From Tillus elongatus (lineage: Eukaryota; Arthropoda; Insecta; Coleoptera; Cleridae): a stretch of DNA of 64,000 nucleotides. The notes beneath the pieces are model-generated. The model was not told where the DNA came from. It ran no database searches and was given only the letters and a program-made list of their open reading frames with translations. The DNA lies in the NCBI GenBank assembly GCA_964006375.1, contig OZ023263.1:134396454-134460453 (forward strand), in the 5' to 3' direction. Made by a program: the position numbers and the translations under genes. Positions within the stretch are counted from its first letter, which is position 1; each line of letters opens with the position of its first letter. Positions 21,766 through 33,344 of this stretch are shown one piece after another.

Positions 21766-24700
21766 TCAAGATTTCCTCCCCTCCCGTCCCTCCTACGGCT
21801 TGCGAGTGCTTGGGGCTATATTTTTTTCATAGCATATTATAGGAGCAATAACCCCGCTTAGTCTTAAACTGTTAGTATGTACAGTTTTTGAAATGAAACG
21901 TTTAATTATATTTAAAGATTTCCTCCCATCCCACCCCTCCTACGGCTTGCGAGTGTTTGGGGCTATATTTTTTTCATAGAATGTTATATGACCAATAACC
22001 CCGCTTAGTGTTAAACTGTTAGTATGTACAGTTTTTGAAATAAAAAATTTACTATATTTAAAAATTACCCCCCTCCCCCCAATCTCTCCTACGGCTTGCG
22101 AGCGTTTGGGGCTATATTTTTTTCATAGCATATTATATGAACAATAACCCCGCTCAGTCTTAATCTGTTAGTATGTATAGTTTTTCAAATAAACATTTAA
22201 TTATCTGGCAAGATCGAAAAATTTCAATAAATAGTCTTGGTCCTAGTATCGAACCCCAGTCACCCCCTTGACATCTTTTTTTTTTAATCTTACTAAGGAA
22301 ATTTTTTATTACATGTTAAAACTTCTTGGTACAGCAAAATAAAGGTAAAACCGCTCGCAGTTTCACTATAAAAATGTTGAAAGATAGACAAACAATACTT
22401 TTTGAAATAAAATTGTACTTCCCTGTCGTCAGCATTTTCTCCCCTTCTATCTCTCCTACGGCTTGCGACTGCCTGGGGCTATATTTTTTTCATAGCATTT
22501 TATAGAAGCAATAACTACGCTTAGTCTTAACCTGTTAGTATGTTTAGTTTTTTAAATATAAATTTTAATAAGTATCAAGATTTCCTCTCCTCCCGCCCCT
22601 CTTACGGCTTGCTAGTGTTTGGCGCTATATTTTTTCCATAGAATATTATAGGAGCAATAACCCCGCTAAGTCTTAAACTGTTAGTATGTACAGTTTTTGA
22701 AATAAAAATTTAATTATATTTAAAGATTTCCTCCCCTCGCACCCCTCCTTCGGCTTGCGAGTGTTTGTGGATATATTTTTTTGATAGCGTTTTATAGAAG
22801 CTATAATTACGCTTAGTTTTAATCTGTTAGTATGTTTAGTTTTTTAAATATAAATTTTAATAACTATCAAGATTTACTCCCCTCCCGCCCCTCCTACGGC
22901 TTGCGAGTGCTTGGGATTATATTTTTTTCATAGCATATTATAGGAGCAATAACCCCGCTTAGTCTTAAACTGTTAGTATGTACAGTTTTTTTAATAAAAA
23001 TTTAATTATATTTAAAGATTTCCTCCTTTCCCATCTCTCCTACGGCTTGCGAGCGTTTGGGGCTATATTTTTTTCATAGCATATTATAGGAGCAATAACC
23101 CCGCTTAGTCTTAAACTGTTAGTATATACAGTTTTTGAAATAAAAATTTAATCATCTGTCAAGATTTCTTCTCTTCCCGCCCCTCCTACGGCTTGCGAGT
23201 GCTTGGGGCTATATTTTTTTCATAGAATATTATAGGAGCAATAACCCCGCTAAGTCTTAAACTGTTAGTATGTACAGTTTTTGAAATAAAAATTTAATTA
23301 TATTTAAAGATTTCCTCCCCTCCCATCTCTCCTACGGCTTGCGAGCGTTTGGGGCTATATTTTTTTCATAGCATATTATATGAGAAATAACCCCGCTTAG
23401 TCTTAATCTGTTAGTATGTATAGTTTTTCAAATAAACATTTAATTATCTGGCAAGATCGAAATATTTTAATAAATATTCTTGGTCCTAGTATCGAATCCC
23501 AGTCACCCCCTTGACATCTTTTTTTTTAAATCTTACTAAGGAATTTTTTATTTCATGTTAAAACTTCTTGGTGCAGCAAAATAAAGGTAAAATCGCTCGT
23601 AGTTTCACTATAAAAATGTTGAAAGATAGACAAACAATACTTTTTGAAATAAAATTGTACTTCCCTGTCGTCAGCATTTTCTCCCCTTCTATATCTCCTA
23701 CGGCTTGCGAGTGCCTGGGGCTATATTTTTTTCATAGCATTTTATAGAAGCAATAACTACGCTTAGTCTTAATCTGTTAGTATGTTTAGTTTTTTAAATA
23801 TAAATTTTAATAACTATCAAGATTTCCTCCCCTCCCATCTCTCCTACGGCTTGCGAGCGTTTGGGGCTATATTTTTTTCATAGCATATTATAGGAGCAAT
23901 AACCCCGTTTAGTCTTAAACTGTTAGTATGTACAGTTTTTGAAATAAAAATTTAATCATCTGTCAAGATTTCCTCTCTTCTCGCCCCTCCTACGGCTTGC
24001 GAGTGCTTGGGGCTATATTGTTTTCATAGCATATTATATGAGAAATAACCCCGCTTAGTCTTAATCTGTTAGTATGTATAGTTTTTCAAATAAACATTTA
24101 ATTATCTGGCAAGATCGAAATATTTTAGTAAATAGTCTTGGTCCTAGTATCGAATCCCAGTCACCCCCTTGACATATATATTTTTTAAATCTTACTAAAG
24201 AAATTTTTTATTTAATGTTAAAACTTCTTGGTACAGCAAAATAAAGGTAAAACCACTCGCAGTTTCACTATAAAAATGTTGAAAGATAGACAAACAATAC
24301 TTTTTGAAATAAAATTGTACTTCCCTGTCGTCAGCATTTTCTCCCCTTCCATCTCTCCTACGGCTTACGAGTGCCTGGAGCTATATTTTTTTCATAGCAT
24401 TTTATAGAAGCAATAACTACGCTTAGTCTTAATCTGTTAGTATGTTTAGTTTTTTAAATATAAATTTTAATAACTATCAAGATTTCCTCCCCTCCCACCT
24501 CTCCTACGAGTTGAGAGTGTTTGTGGGTATATTTTTTTGATAGCATTTTATAGAAGCAATAACTACGCTTAGTCTTAATCTGTTAGTATGTTTAGTTTTT
24601 TAAATATAAATTTTAATAACTATCAAGATTTACTCCCCTCCCGCCCCTCCTACGGCTTGCGAGTGCTTGGGGTTATATTTTTTTCATAGCATATTATAGG

Positions 24701-25499
24701 AGCAATAACCCCGCTTAGTCTTAAACTGTTAGTATGTACAGTTTTTGAAATAAAAATTTAATCATCTGTCAAGATTTCCTCTCTTCCCGCCCCTCCTACG
24801 GCTTGCGAGTGCTTGGGGCTATATTTTTTTCATAGAATGTTATAGGAGCAATAACCCCGCTAAGTCTTAAACTGTTAGTATGTACAGTTTTTGAAATAAA
24901 AATTTAATTATATTTAAAGGTTTCCTCCCCTCCCACCCCTCCTACGGCTTGCGAGTGTTTGTGGATATATTTTTTTGATAGCGTTTTATAAAAGCTATAA
25001 CTACGCTTACTTTTAATCTATTAGTATGTTTAGTTTTTTAAATATAAATTTTAATAACTATCAAGATTTTTCCCCCTCCCGCTCCTCCTGCGGCTTGCGA
25101 GTGCTTGGGGTTATATTTTTTTCATAGCATATTATAGGAGCAATAACCCCGCTTAGTCTTAAACTGTTAGTATGTACAGTTTTTGAAATAAAAATTTAAT
25201 TATATTTAAAGATTTCCTCCCCTCCCATCTCTCCTATGGCTTGCGAGCGTTTGGGGCTATATTTTTTTCATAGCATATTATAGGAGCAATAACTCCGCTT
25301 AGTCTTAAACTGTTAGTATATACAGTTTTTGAAATAAAAATTTAATTATGTGTCAAGATTTCCTCCCCTCCCATCTCTCCTACGGCTTACGAGTGTTTGG
25401 GGCTATATTTTTTTGATAGCATTTTATAGGAGCAATAACCACGCTTAGTCTTAATCTGTTAGTATGTATCGTTTTTTAAATAAAAATATAAATAACTTT
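21766..25499 (-). repeat. Family-1 tandem array, right arm, main segment
   Basis: About 22 units in inverted orientation with TACGGCTTGCGAGTG landmarks from 21794 to 25528, mostly 146-149 bp apart. Three units (near 22200-22420, 23450-23665 and 24100-24345) are long variants carrying the extra ~200-bp block seen once in the left arm. Spacing of the long variants suggests higher-order duplication. Non-coding. Confidence 0.9.
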
Positions 25500-25878
25500 C
25501 ATCGTGTACTCCCCTCCCATATCTTGTACGGCTTGCGAGTGCTAGGCGCTGTATTTTTATGATAGCTTTTAACATTATCAATAGCCTTGCCAAGTTTTAA
25601 TCTGTTAGTATGTACAGGTTTTGTAATAAAAAGTGATATATCTAGCAATACGCCATTTCTCATGCGGGTGTGAATGATCGTGGGTACATTTGTTGCCAGC
25701 ATTATATAGAAGTATTGATAACCCTGCTAGATTTTAATTTGTTTCCACATGCGTTTCTGATATTGTGTAAAAAAACTTATAATGTATCTTGCGCGTCATC
25801 CCTGTTACGGTCCTGTAAAGCGTTCGGTTGTCTTCGTGAAGCGGCTGCTGGACATTTGGCCGCTAAAATCACACCGGT
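25500..25878 (-). repeat. Foldback terminal cap, right
   Basis: Reverse complement of 14409-14788 with few differences, ending CACACCGGT at 25878 immediately before the AATCTGAAT duplication. Confidence 0.85.
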
Positions 25879-25887
25879 AATCTGAAT
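25879..25887. other. Right target-site duplication of the foldback element
   Basis: AATCTGAAT, identical to 14400-14408. It is followed by CCCTTCCCATGCC, the expected continuation of the family-2 unit. Confidence 0.85.
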
Positions 25888-28800
25888 CCCTTCCCATGCC
25901 ACGAAAATCACTGCTAAGGGGGTAGCAAAGGCATTATTTCCAAGATTATTTGTATTACAGTTTACATATATACCTCTTTAGCTCAGCGACAACCCCTCGG
26001 ACCACAACGAAGTTATATTTTTTCATCCATTTTCAAAGAATAGACATCAGTTAATACTTTACATACCTTACTGTGGACCAGCAGTCAAGGCTAAGGAGGT
26101 GACAAAAGCATTATTTTCAAGGTTATTTTTATCACAGTTTACCTGTATAGATTTTTAACCCCTCAAAATTTTAAAAGAGGAGACTTCAGTGAATACTTTG
26201 CATCCCTTCCCGTGACTAGAAAATCGCTGCTAAGGGAGTGGAAAAAGCATTACTTCTAAAATTATTTGTATCACAGTACCTCTATACATTTCACTCCTGC
26301 GACAACCTTTCAGACCCAGACAATGTTAAATTTTTTGTGTCTTTTTTAATAGGACACATAGTCAATAAATTGCACCCCTTCCCATGCCCTGACAATTGCT
26401 GCTAAGGGTGCAAAAAGCATTGTTTCTAAAAAAATGTGTTTCACAGTTTACTTATATAGGTTTTACCCCTGCGACAACCTGACAGACCCCGACAATATTA
26501 AATGTTGTCATGTCTTTTTAAAGAGGAGACATAAGTGAATAAATTGCACCTCCTCCCGTGCCCCAACAATTGCTGCTAAGGGAGTGGAAAAGCATTACTT
26601 CTAAAATTATTTGTATCATAGTACCTCTATAGCTTTTACCCCGGCGACAACCCCTCAGACCCCAACGATGTTAAATTTTTTTCATGTCCTTTTAAAGAGG
26701 AGATTTTAGTGAATACTTTACATGCCTTCCCCTCCCCCGACAATCGCTGCTAAGGGAGTGGAAAAAGCATTACTTCTAAAATTATTTGTATATTACAGTC
26801 TAAGGGAGTGTAAAAAGCATTACTTCTTAAATTATTTGTATATTACAGTCTAAGAGAGTGGAAAAAGCATTACCTCCAAAATTATTTGTATCACAGTACC
26901 TCTACAGTTTTTACCCCGGCGACAACCCTTCAGACCCCAACGATGTTAAATTTTTTCATGTCTTTTTAAGGAGAAGATTTTAGTGAATACTTTGCATGCC
27001 TTCCTCTGTCCCGACAATCGCTGTTAAGGGGGTGGGAAAGCATTACTTTTAAAACTATTTGTATATTACAGTTTGCCTCTATAGTTTTACCACGGCGACG
27101 ACCTCTCAGACCCCATCCATGTTAAATTTTTTCATGTCCTTTTAAATAGGAGACGCAGATAAGTAAATTTGACCCCTTGACGTGCCCCGAGAATTGCTGC
27201 TCAGAAGGTGGAAAAAGCATTGTTTTTAAGAACATTTGTCTCACAGTTTATTTCTATAGCGACAACCCCTCAGACCCCAACGATGTTCAACTTTTTTTAA
27301 GCCTTTTTAAAGAGGAGACTTCGGTCAATACATTGCACCCGTTCCCGTGCCCAGACAATTGCTACTAAGTAGATGGAAAAAGCATTGTTTCTGAGAAAAT
27401 TTGTATCACAGTTTACTTATATAGCTTTTTACCCCTGCATTACGTTTACCTATCTAGGTTTTTAACCCAGCGACAACCTCTCAGACCCCAACGATGTTAA
27501 ATATTTTCATGGTTTATTAAAGAGGAGACATCCATCAATATATTGCACTCCTTCCTGTGCCCCGACAATTGCTGCTAAGTAGATGGAAAAAGCATTGTTT
27601 CTGAGAAAATTTGTATCGCAGTTTACTTATATAGCTTTTTACCCCTGCGGCAACCCCTTAGACCCCGACGATGTTAAATTTTTTCGTGTCTTTTTAAAGA
27701 GGAGACATAAGTGAATAAACTGCACCTCCTCCCGTGTCCCGAAAATTGCTGCTAAGAGGGCGGAAAAAGCATTGTTTCTAAGAAAATTTGTATCACAGTT
27801 TATTTCTATAGCATTTTACCAAGGCGGCAACCCCTCAGACCACAACTATGTTAAATTTTTTCATGTGTTTTCAAAACGGAGACTTCAGTGACTGCGTTGC
27901 ATCCCTTTCCGTGCCCCGACAATCGCTGCTAAGGGGGTGGCAAAAGCGTTATTTCCAAAATTATTTGTATTACAGTTTACCTAATTTGTTTTTAACCCAG
28001 CGACAACCCCTCAGACCCCAACTATGTTAAACTTTTTTATGGCTTTTTAAAGAGGAAATATCGGTCAACACATTCCACCCCTTCCTGTGCCCCGACAAAT
28101 GCTGCTAAGGGGGTGGAAACAGCATTGTGTCTAAGAAAATTTGTATCATAGTTTACTTATATAGCCTTTTACCCCTTCGATAACCCGTCAGACCCCAACA
28201 ATTTTCAATTTTTTCGTGTCTTTTTGAATAGGAGACATAAGTGAATAAATTGAACCCCTCACGTGCTCCGACAATGGCTGCTAAGAGGGTGGCAAAAGCA
28301 TTGTTTCTAAGAAAATTTGTATCACACATTATTTCTATAGTTTTTACCCCTGCGACAACCTCTCAGACCACAACGATGTTAATTTTTTTCATGTATTTTC
28401 AAAGAGGAGACTTCAGTGACTGCTGTACATCCCTTTCCGTACCCCAACAATCGCTGCTAAGGGGGTGGCAAAAGCATTATTTCCAAAATTATTTGTATTC
28501 TAGTTTACCTATCTAGTTTTTAACCCAGCGAAACCCCTCAGACCCTGACGATATTAAAGTTTTTATAGCTTTTTTAAGAGAAGACATCGGTCAATACACT
28601 GCACCCCTTCCCGTTCCCCGACAATTGCTGCTAAGGGGGTGGAAAAAGCATTGTTTCTAAGAAAATTTGTATCACAGTTTACTTATATAGATTTTTACCC
28701 TTGCGGCAACCCCTCAGACCCCGACAATGTTAAACATTTTTATGTCTTTTTAAAGAGAAGACATAGGAGAATAAATTGCACCCTCTCCTGTGACCCGACA

Positions 28801-30210
28801 TTGGCTACTAAGAGAGGTGAAAAAGCATTGTTTCTGAGAACATTTGTATCACAGTTTATTTCTATAGCTTTTTACCCCGGCGACAACCCCTCAGACCATA
28901 ACGATGTTGAATTTTTTGAAGTCTTTTCAAAGATGAGACTTCAGTGACTGCTTTGCATCGGTTTCTGTGCCCCGACAATCGCTGCTAAGTGGGTGGCAAA
29001 AGCATTCTTTCCAAAATTATTTGTGTTACAGTTTACCTATCTAGTTTTTAACCCAGCGACAACCCCTCAGACCCCAACTATGTTACTTTTTTATGTCTTT
29101 TTAAAGAGGAGACATCAGTAAATACATTGCACCCGTTACTGTGCCCCGACAATTACTGCTAAGGGGTGGAAAAAGCATTGTTTCTAAGAAAATTTGTATC
29201 ACCGTTTACTTATACAGCATTTTACCCTTGCGACAACCCGTCAGACCCCGACAATGTTTAATTTTTTCGTGTCTTTTTAAAGAGGAGACATAAGTGAATA
29301 AATTGGACCCCCTCCCGTGCCCCGACAACTGCTGCTAAGAGGGTGGAAAACGCATTGTTTCTAAGAAAATTTTTATCACAGTTTATTTCTATAGCTTTTT
29401 ACCCCGACCACAACCCCTCAGACCCCAACGATGTTAACTCTTTTCAAGGCTTTTCAAACAAGGGTTTCAGTGTATACTCTGCAACCTTCCCCTGCCCCGA
29501 CAATTGCTGCTAAGGGAGTGGAAAAAGCATCACTTCTAAAATTATTTGTATCACTGTACCTCTACAGTTTTTACCCCGGTGACAACCGCTCAGACCACAA
29601 CGATATTCAATTTTTTCATGTTTTTAAAGAGGAGACATAAGTGAATAAATTGCACCCCTTTCCGTGCACCGACAATTGCTGCTAAGGAGGTGGAAAAAGC
29701 ATTGTTTCTAAGAAACTTTGTATTACAGTTTACTTATATAGCCTTTTACCCCTGCGACCACCCGTCAGACCCCGACAATGTTAATTTTTTTCGTGCCTTT
29801 TCAAAGAGTAGACATAAGTGAATAAATTGCACCCCTTCCCGGGCCCCGACAATTGCTGCTAAGGGGGTGGAAAAAGCATTGTTTCTTAGAAAATTTGTTT
29901 CACAGTTTACTTATATAACTTTTTACCCCTGCGACAACCCGTCAGACCCGGACAATGTTAAATTTTTTCGTGTCTTTTTAAAGAGGAGACTTAGGTGAAT
30001 AAATTGCATCCCCTCCTGTACCCTGACAATTGCGGCTAAGGGAGTGGAAAAAGCATTACTTCTAAAATTATTTGTATCACAGTACCTCTATAGTTTTTAC
30101 CCCGGCGACAACCCCTCGGACACCAACGATGTTAAATTTTTCATGCCTTCTTAAAGAGGAGATGTTAGTGAATACTTTGCAGACCTTCCCCTTCCCCGCC
30201 AATCGCTGCT
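25888..30210 (+). repeat. Family-2 tandem array, main part (~178 bp units)
   Basis: About 24 diverged units, each with ATTATTTGTATCACAGTTTAC, CCGGCGACAACCCCTCAGAC, AACGATGTTAAATTTTTTC, AAAGAGGAGAC and CGACAATTGCTGCTAAGGG. A few units are shortened (26770-26880). Short ORFs of 60-100 codons recur in phase with the unit but are not conserved between copies, so I treat the array as non-coding. Confidence 0.9.
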
Positions 30211-30227
30211 AGGTTAGGTTAGGTTTG
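30211..30227 (-). repeat. Telomere-like AGGTT repeat tail of the LINE
   Basis: AGGTTAGGTTAGGTTTG on the plus strand, that is CAAACCTAACCTAACCT at the 3' end of the LINE. (TTAGG)n is the usual insect telomere repeat. Here the repeat replaces a poly(A) tail. Confidence 0.8.
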
Positions 30228-30293
30228 AATGTGAGTGGTCCACTTCGGACCCTCCACCGCGACCAAAGGTCTATTGTGGCTCAGGCCTAATGT

Positions 30294-33200
30294 TTATATT
30301 TCGCCCAACAAATCCAGCCTCCTACAGAGGTCGATAACCTTTGTGGGCGAAAGTCGATCCAGATCCTCTGGAGCAAGCTTTACCTTGCCAAATAGCAGGT
30401 GTCTAGTCCTATCCGCTGCCGGACAGGAACACAGCACGTGCTCTGCTGTTTCGTCATACTCCATACACAGCCGGCACTCGGTCTCCTGACCGATCCCAAT
30501 ACGGTGCATGTGATGCCGCAAGCGGCAGTGTCCTGTATATAGGCCGACTAGAGTTCTCAGTTGTTGTCTGTTCAGCTCTAGTAGTTTCTTAGCCCTTGAC
30601 TCAGACAGGCCATTTATGAAGGCCTTAGAGTGAGCTAATCCTGGAAGATTTTGCCAATATTGAATTGTCCTTCTATCTGTCCAGGTCTTTAAGGTGCGTT
30701 TTGCTGTGCAAGATGTTATTCGCAGCACCGGTTCTGGTCCGATAAAGTCGCACTCGGCACCACTCCTGGCAAGCGCGTCTGCCGCAACGTTGCCATCATG
30801 GTCCGAGTGACCCGGTATCCAGGCCAGCGACACCTCATTACAGCTGCCCAATTCGTTAAGGGCAGATTTACAACTCCATACCGTCTTTGAATTGCACCGG
30901 TAGGAACCAAGAGCCTTTATTGCAGCTTGGCTATCTGCATATATCTTTATCGATTTGTTTGTGCATAGGTCCTTTAAACTTTCCCTTGCACACATCTCGA
31001 TGGCATACACTTCTGCCTGGTGTATGGTTGCGTACTTGCCGAGACTAGCTGATAGTCTAGCATCGGTGCTGCCCCCATAAGCGCCGGCTCCTACTCCCAT
31101 ATTGGTTTTGGAGCCGTCAGAGTACCAGCAGAGGTCCGCTCTCAACAGGGTCGATTGGTTCCGGTCCCAGTCCTCCCTTTCCGGGAGGACGGTCTTGAAA
31201 GACAGATCTCTGCTGATTTTTGTAGGCATCAAGTCTGAGACCATTCCCAGAATCCCGTGACAATCACTGTCATCAAGGAGTCCGGTCCCCCTCAGACTGA
31301 TTTCCCTCGGCATGTTAACTGCCGTTTGTTTTAGTCTGTACGTTGTCCACCTCGCCACCCTCTCCACCCATATGTGAAGGGGGGGAATATTGAGGAGGAC
31401 CTCCAGAGCGGCTGATGGTGCGGTGCTTATCGCTCCCGTTATCATCAGACAAGCTTGTCTCTGTAGATGAGCGAGTTTGGTCCTCACGATACCACGAAGT
31501 ACCCTTGGCCACCAAACTATGGCACCATATGTTATCATAGGCCTGATAACCACTACATAGAGCCAGTACATCTGTTGGGGGTTTGTTCCCCAGTTGTTAC
31601 CACAGATTCTCCGGCAGGTCCACAGGGACATTTTAGCCCTGCGGATAACATTTTCTAACTGTATGTCCCAGTTGAGCTTCTTATCTAGGGTAACTCCCAG
31701 ATATTTTGCTTGGTCCGAAAATGGAATGTTTTCCCCCATAAGAGTAGGTGGTTTTAATTTGTCCAACCTTCTTTTTCTGGTGAACGGGACAATGATCGTT
31801 TTGCGAGGGTTCACAGACATCTGTTCCCTACGGCACCAATCATTGACTACATTTAGTGCTTCTTGAAGAGTACTAGACAGTTCCTCCTCAGATTTGCCTC
31901 TAACCATTATGACGAGATCATCCGCATACGCCTGGACCTCAACCTCCCAGAGTCCGAGGATAGCCAGCAAGTCGTCCACAAAGAGGGACCATAGCAGGGG
32001 AGATAGAACGCCCCCCTGAGGACACCCTCTCGCAGCTCTGACACCGACCACCTCCCCCCGCAACGAGGCAACAATGGTCCGATTATGCAGCATGTTTCCG
32101 ATCCAGCCACAGATGATAGGTTCCACCCCCCTAGCGATAGTGGCCTCGTAGAGGGAGATCGATAATGCATTATTAAATGCTCCTTCGATGTCGATAAATG
32201 CCGCCACAGCAACCTCTCCATTTTCCAGAGAGTGTGTGATCTTCTCGACAAGGTTATTGAGCGCTAGCTCAGTTGATTTACCAGTTTGATAGGCATACTG
32301 GTGGGTATTTAGGGGGTTCTTGGGTAAGATGTTCCCCCTAATGTGTCCGTCCAGTATTTTTTCCAATCCCTTCAGGAGGAATGATGTAATACTGAGAGGT
32401 CTCAGTGATGTAGGTAGGAGGTCATTACGTCCCAATTTGGGAATGTACACCCCCCTAACCACCGTCCAGCTGGAAGGAATATAGTTCCAGGCCAGACTGG
32501 CTCTAAACAGCCTGATAAGGAAGGGTAGGAGAATCTCCAGTCCCTTTTGTAGAAGGACCGGTACCACCCCATCCTCCCCTGGCGACTTGAATGGCTGGAA
32601 ATGATTCACAGCACACTCCACTGCCGAGGCTGTAACTATTCGCCGAGCAACTTGCCAGTCCTCCCTATGGGGGCGTTTAGATCGTCCCTCAGCTGGTAGG
32701 AACTCACCGTTGCTCAGGATCAGACAATCTGGGAAGTGTGTGTGTGCTAAGAGCTCCAACGTTTCTTTCCGAGATTCAGTAAAGGAACCATTTGGTCGTT
32801 TTATCGATCCCAGTTCCTGGACACGGTCGCGTGAGACAATCCTGTGGATTCTGGCGACGCTGGGCACACTATTAATGTCCCCGCAGAACCTCCTCCAGGA
32901 CTCCCTCTTAGCGTTCCTAATCTCCTTGTTATACTGTGTTAGAGCAGTTTTATATTGTTCCCAGTTGCCTGTAATCTTAGCACGATTGAAGAGACGTCTA
33001 ACTTCTCTACGTAGTTTTTCGAGGTTATTATTCCACCAAGTAGACCCCCGACTGTCTCTCTTTGACCTCAGTGGACAGTTTTCGTGATAGGCAGAGACCA
33101 CAGCTTCCCTAACCTGTTCAGCCGCAATCTCTATCTCATCACGATCCCTCACTGTGGGGATAGTGGACCCAAGTCTGGCGGCGAGGGACTGCTTGTACCC

Positions 33201-33335
33201 CTCCCAATCCGTCCTCCTCGGGTCCCGATACTCCACCACAGGTCTAGGGCCTGTTTCAATCTCAAATAGGATATGGGCATGGTCTGAACAAGAGGGCTCA
33301 GACGACACCCTCCATTTGAGGATTTTTGAGCTCAA
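30294..33335 (-). CDS. LINE ORF2: endonuclease end, reverse transcriptase, RNase H, Cys-rich C-terminus
   Basis: An uninterrupted 1013-codon frame with no true ATG: it enters from the truncated 5' side, and the listed start is a TTG. Residues 1-30 hold the end of the AP-endonuclease domain (SCSDHAHILFE). RT lies at about 290-530, with motif A (FIDIEGAFN) near 380, motif B (GCPQGGVLSP) near 437 and the catalytic AYADDLVIM near 470. RNase H lies at about 735-870 (WYSDGSK, HQAEVYAIE, IYADSQAA, GHSDHDGNVAADALA). A CCHC-like zinc motif (CRLCMEYDETAEHVLC) is near 950. RNase H after RT and this C-terminus fit the R1/LOA/I group; the exact clade is not determined. The open frame points to a recent insertion, although the 5' truncation makes it immobile on its own. 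Confidence 0.9.
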   Translation of the reverse strand: MSSKILKWRVSSEPSCSDHAHILFEIETGPRPVVEYRDPRRTDWEGYKQSLAARLGSTIPTVRDRDEIEIAAEQVREAVVSAYHENCPLRSKRDSRGSTWWNNNLEKLRREVRRLFNRAKITGNWEQYKTALTQYNKEIRNAKRESWRRFCGDINSVPSVARIHRIVSRDRVQELGSIKRPNGSFTESRKETLELLAHTHFPDCLILSNGEFLPAEGRSKRPHREDWQVARRIVTASAVECAVNHFQPFKSPGEDGVVPVLLQKGLEILLPFLIRLFRASLAWNYIPSSWTVVRGVYIPKLGRNDLLPTSLRPLSITSFLLKGLEKILDGHIRGNILPKNPLNTHQYAYQTGKSTELALNNLVEKITHSLENGEVAVAAFIDIEGAFNNALSISLYEATIARGVEPIICGWIGNMLHNRTIVASLRGEVVGVRAARGCPQGGVLSPLLWSLFVDDLLAILGLWEVEVQAYADDLVIMVRGKSEEELSSTLQEALNVVNDWCRREQMSVNPRKTIIVPFTRKRRLDKLKPPTLMGENIPFSDQAKYLGVTLDKKLNWDIQLENVIRRAKMSLWTCRRICGNNWGTNPQQMYWLYVVVIRPMITYGAIVWWPRVLRGIVRTKLAHLQRQACLMITGAISTAPSAALEVLLNIPPLHIWVERVARWTTYRLKQTAVNMPREISLRGTGLLDDSDCHGILGMVSDLMPTKISRDLSFKTVLPEREDWDRNQSTLLRADLCWYSDGSKTNMGVGAGAYGGSTDARLSASLGKYATIHQAEVYAIEMCARESLKDLCTNKSIKIYADSQAAIKALGSYRCNSKTVWSCKSALNELGSCNEVSLAWIPGHSDHDGNVAADALARSGAECDFIGPEPVLRITSCTAKRTLKTWTDRRTIQYWQNLPGLAHSKAFINGLSESRAKKLLELNRQQLRTLVGLYTGHCRLRHHMHRIGIGQETECRLCMEYDETAEHVLCSCPAADRTRHLLFGKVKLAPEDLDRLSPTKVIDLCRRLDLLGEI

Positions 33336-33344
33336 AAGCCTTGA

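Larger units (their letters stand above)
14409..25878. mobile_element. Large foldback-type DNA transposon with tandem-repeat inverted arms
   Basis: Both ends carry the same sequence in inverted orientation: ACCGGTGTGATTTTAGCGGC at 14409 and its reverse complement ending at 25878. The 9-bp duplication AATCTGAAT flanks them directly. Inside each end is a ~380-bp non-repetitive cap, then an array of ~147-bp units: about 15 on the left in plus orientation and about 24 on the right in minus orientation. The arms surround a ~380-bp loop at 17050-17430. No transposase is encoded. Without the nested LTR element it would be about 7.7 kb. Drosophila FB elements have the same plan (long inverted arms of subrepeats, 9-bp duplications) and belong to the MuDR/MULE group, so I place it there by structure. 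The mobilising transposase is unknown. Confidence 0.85.
30211..33344 (-). mobile_element. 5'-truncated R1/LOA-like non-LTR retrotransposon
   Basis: Inserted on the minus strand in a family-2 unit. GCTGCT is duplicated at 30205-30210 and 33345-33350, and joining the flanks restores AATCGCTGCTAAGGG. The element is truncated inside the endonuclease domain and ends in a short 3' UTR (30293-30228) followed by the AGGTT-repeat tail. Confidence 0.85.

Noticed and set aside
14789..25499. CRISPR array or centromeric satellite
   Set aside because: Units are ~147 bp with no spacer/repeat alternation, the genome is eukaryotic, and the arrays are inverted arms of a bounded mobile element with target duplications.
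25888..30200. Recurrent 60-100 codon ORFs in the family-2 array
   Set aside because: They follow the repeat unit, are not kept from copy to copy, and shift frame between units.
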